Positions 61,618 through 64,000 of a stretch of 64,000 bases of DNA are shown piece by piece. The stretch's first letter is position 1. Every line of letters begins with the position of its first letter. Under the pieces are notes generated by a model. That model was not told where the DNA came from, searched no databases, and was given only the letters and a program-made list of their open reading frames with translations. The stretch comes from Ideonella livida (lineage in GTDB: Bacteria > Pseudomonadota > Gammaproteobacteria > Burkholderiales > Burkholderiaceae_C), in contig NZ_JAAGOH010000013.1 in NCBI RefSeq assembly GCF_010499455.1, positions 62,001-126,000 of the forward strand, given 5' to 3'. The translations under genes were made by a program, and so were the position numbers.

Positions 61618-63912
61618 ATGACCACTCCCGAAGAAAAACGTGCCGAACTGCGCCGTGCCGCGCTGGAGTACCACGAGTTTCCGACCCCCGGCAAGATCGC
61701 GGTCAACGCGACCAAGCAGCTGGTGAACCAGCGTGACCTGGCCCTGGCCTACTCCCCCGGCGTAGCCGCCGCCTGCGAGGAGATCGTCGAGGACCCCGCC
61801 AACGCCTTCCGCTACACCAGCCGCGGCAACCTGGTGGCCGTGGTGACCAACGGCACCGCCGTGCTCGGCCTGGGCGACATCGGCCCGCTGGCCTCCAAGC
61901 CGGTGATGGAAGGCAAGGGCGTCCTGTTCAAGAAGTTCGCCGGCATCGACGTCTTCGACCTCGAGATCAACGAGAAGGACCTCGACAAGCTCGTCGACAT
62001 CATCGCCGCGCTGGAGCCCACCTTTGGTGGCATCAACCTCGAGGACATCAAGGCGCCCGACTGCTTCTACGTCGAGCGCAAGCTGCGCGAGCGCCTGTCC
62101 ATCCCCGTCTTCCACGACGACCAGCACGGCACTGCCATCGTGGTGGGCGCCGCCCTGCTCAACGGCCTGAAGGTCGTGGGCAAGGACATCAAGCAGGTGC
62201 GCCTGGTGTCCTCGGGCGCGGGCGCCGCCGCCCTGGCCTGCCTGAACCTGCTGGTCAAGCTGGGCTTGCCGCGCGAGAACATCCTGGTGACCGACCTGGC
62301 CGGCGTGGTCTATGAAGGCCGGGTGGAGCTGATGGACCCGGACAAGGCCGAGTTCGCCCAGCCCACGCCCCACCGCACGCTGCGCGAGGCCATCGCCGGC
62401 GCCGACATCTTCCTGGGCCTGTCCGCCGGCGGCGTGCTCAAGGCCGACATGGTGGCCAGCATGGCCGCCAACCCGCTGATCTTCGCCCTGGCCAACCCCA
62501 CGCCGGAGATCATGCCCGAGGAGGTCAAGGCGGTGCGGGACGACGCCATCATGGCCACGGGCCGCACCGACTACCCCAACCAGGTCAACAACGTCCTGTG
62601 CTTCCCGTACATCTTCCGCGGCGCGCTGGATTGCGGGGCGACCACCATCACCGATGAGATGGAGATCGCCGCGGTGCATGCCATCGCCGAGCTGGCCCAG
62701 GCCGAGCAGAACGACGTGGTGGCCGCCGCCTACGCCGGGCAGAACCTGAGCTTCGGGCCCGAGTACCTGATCCCCAAGCCCTTCGATCCGCGCCTGATGA
62801 TGCAGATCGCGCCGGCCGTGGCGCGCGCTGCCGCCGACTGCGGCGTGGCCACCCGGCCCATCGCCGACCTGGACGCCTACCGCGACAAGCTGCACACCTT
62901 CGTGTACGCGTCGGGCACCATCATGAAGCCCATCTTCGCGGTGGCCAAGCGTGCCAAGGCCAAACGCGTGGCCTACGCCGAGGGAGAAGACCGCCGGGTG
63001 CTGCAGGCCCTGCAGATCGTGGTCGACGAGAACCTGGCGCGCCCCGTGCTGGTGGGCCGCCGCGAGGTCATCACCTCGCGCATCGACAAGTTGGGCCTGC
63101 GTCTGCAGGAAGGCCGCGACTACGAGATCGTCAGCATCGACGACGATGCTCGCTACCGCGACTTCTGGCAGACCTACCACCAGATGATGGACCGCCGCGG
63201 CGTGACCGAGCAGTTCGCCAAGATCGAAATGCGCCGCCGCCTCACCCTCATCAGCAGCATGCTGCTGCACAAGGGCTACGTGGACGGCATGATCTGCGGC
63301 ACCTGGGGCACCACCGCGCTGCACATTCACCACATCGACGCCGTCATCGGCAAGCGCCCGGGCGTCAAGACCTATGCCTGCATGAACGGCCTGATGCTGC
63401 CGGGCCGGCAGGTCTTCCTGGTGGACACGCACGTCAACTACGACCCCAGCGCCGAGCAGCTGGCCGAAATCACCCTGCTGGCGGCCGAGGAGATGCTGCG
63501 CTTTGGCATCCAGCCCAAGGCGGCCCTGCTCTCGCACAGCAACTTCGGCTCCAGCGACCAACCCAGCGCCGTCAAGATGCGCCAGACCCTGGCCCTGGTC
63601 CGCGAGATGGCCCCGTGGCTGGAGATCGACGGCGAGATGCACGGCGACACCGCCCTGGATGCGGCCTACCGCAAGGAGCTGATGCCCCGCAGCACCCTGT
63701 CGGGCGAAGCCAACCTGCTGGTGCTGCCCAACATCGACGCCGCCAACATCAGCTACAACCTGCTCAAGACCGCCGCCGGCGGTGGCATCGCCATCGGCCC
63801 CGTGCTGCTGGGTGCGGCCAAACCGGTGCACATCCTGACGCCCTCGGCCACCGTGCGTCGGGTGGTCAACATGACGGCGCTGACCGTCGCCGACGCCAAC
63901 GCCGCACGTTGA
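61618..63912 (+). CDS. maeB: NADP-dependent malic enzyme with phosphotransacetylase-like domain
   Basis: A 764-residue hybrid malic enzyme. The N-terminal malic domain (residues 1-160) has [16 protein letters not shown] and [20 protein letters not shown]. The NADP-binding part follows ([29 protein letters not shown]). Residues about 430-755 are the phosphate acetyltransferase-like module ([46 protein letters not shown]), which binds acetyl-CoA as an allosteric inhibitor but is not catalytic in known homologues. It turns malate into pyruvate with CO2 release. Convergent features end in a terminator. Confidence 0.96.
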   Translation: MTTPEEKRAELRRAALEYHEFPTPGKIAVNATKQLVNQRDLALAYSPGVAAACEEIVEDPANAFRYTSRGNLVAVVTNGTAVLGLGDIGPLASKPVMEGKGVLFKKFAGIDVFDLEINEKDLDKLVDIIAALEPTFGGINLEDIKAPDCFYVERKLRERLSIPVFHDDQHGTAIVVGAALLNGLKVVGKDIKQVRLVSSGAGAAALACLNLLVKLGLPRENILVTDLAGVVYEGRVELMDPDKAEFAQPTPHRTLREAIAGADIFLGLSAGGVLKADMVASMAANPLIFALANPTPEIMPEEVKAVRDDAIMATGRTDYPNQVNNVLCFPYIFRGALDCGATTITDEMEIAAVHAIAELAQAEQNDVVAAAYAGQNLSFGPEYLIPKPFDPRLMMQIAPAVARAAADCGVATRPIADLDAYRDKLHTFVYASGTIMKPIFAVAKRAKAKRVAYAEGEDRRVLQALQIVVDENLARPVLVGRREVITSRIDKLGLRLQEGRDYEIVSIDDDARYRDFWQTYHQMMDRRGVTEQFAKIEMRRRLTLISSMLLHKGYVDGMICGTWGTTALHIHHIDAVIGKRPGVKTYACMNGLMLPGRQVFLVDTHVNYDPSAEQLAEITLLAAEEMLRFGIQPKAALLSHSNFGSSDQPSAVKMRQTLALVREMAPWLEIDGEMHGDTALDAAYRKELMPRSTLSGEANLLVLPNIDAANISYNLLKTAAGGGIAIGPVLLGAAKPVHILTPSATVRRVVNMTALTVADANAAR

Positions 63913-63914
63913 TC

Positions 63915-63950
63915 CACATCAATCCCTGGCGCGTCCAAGGGATTGATGTG
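63915..63950 (+). terminator. Terminator after maeB
   Basis: Perfect 13-bp arms CACATCAATCCCT and AGGGATTGATGTG flank a 10-nt loop, 3 nt past the stop, followed by AAGTTTG. The short T tract makes strength uncertain, but the stem is the longest perfect one seen. The 50 bases after it show nothing recognisable. Confidence 0.7.
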
Positions 63951-64000
63951 AAGTTTGCAGCCACTCCAGACCCCAGGGCGCGCTCGCGTACTGGGGCTTC

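Overview
The window is chromosomal DNA of a high-GC Gram-negative bacterium. Gene content and order point to a betaproteobacterium of the order Burkholderiales, probably near the Ideonella/Rubrivivax/Leptothrix group. The supporting marks are the block dapB-exbB-exbD-leuS-lptE-holA, the hpf-ptsN-hprK cluster, a MetH C-terminus, YhdP, GlnE and a DctS/DctR-like pair. Genes are tightly packed, with many 4-nt ATGA/GTGA overlaps. I see no tRNA, rRNA, CRISPR array, intact insertion sequence or prophage. The long open frames on the strand opposite known genes are GC-driven shadows and are left out.

Layout. 0-5 kb: the metH 3' end meets a minus-strand unit cysQ-kpsC-kpsS (PAP phosphatase plus the two capsule Kdo-linker transferases). 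5-11 kb: divergent sulfate assimilation, with cysD, a bifunctional cysNC and an SLC13-type permease; the cysD reading frame runs without a stop from an upstream region resembling a decayed IS630-family transposase. 11-14.5 kb: an exported DUF1800 lipoprotein and a Tat-type DUF1501 protein. 14.5-18 kb: rfbC-manC-wcaJ polysaccharide genes. 18-32 kb: murU, an exonuclease/cNMP-CBS-DUF294 pair, a nitrilase-family amidase, yhdP, glnE, a rhombosortase, a DMT exporter and a GST ending in a clear terminator.

32-40 kb: after a 477-nt non-coding stretch with an AT-rich island and several palindromes comes an eight-gene operon (FAD oxidoreductase, DUF1365, CFA-type methyltransferase, chalcone-isomerase-like, MFS, DUF3833, SDR, SnoaL-like). 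It has the composition of operons usually driven by an ECF sigma factor in photo-oxidative stress, but no such regulator is adjacent. 40-46 kb: HAD phosphatase and corA with an unusual leader, then a three-gene signalling module: a PAS kinase with a LOV-like domain, a single-domain response regulator, and a kinase-like protein whose phospho-acceptor His is replaced by Glu.

46-64 kb: hpf, ptsN, hprK (nitrogen PTS) without rpoN; fur; bamE; dapB; exbBD; leuS; lptE; holA; pncC-pgpA-thiL; a DctS/DctR-like two-component system; and divergent maeB ending in a perfect 13-bp stem terminator.

The observations I consider most worth pursuing are the transposase-derived segment continuous with CysD, the coupling of PAPS/PAP enzymes to capsule Kdo transferases, the LOV-like kinase with its pseudokinase partner, and the regulator-less lipid/photo-oxidative operon with its palindromic leader.
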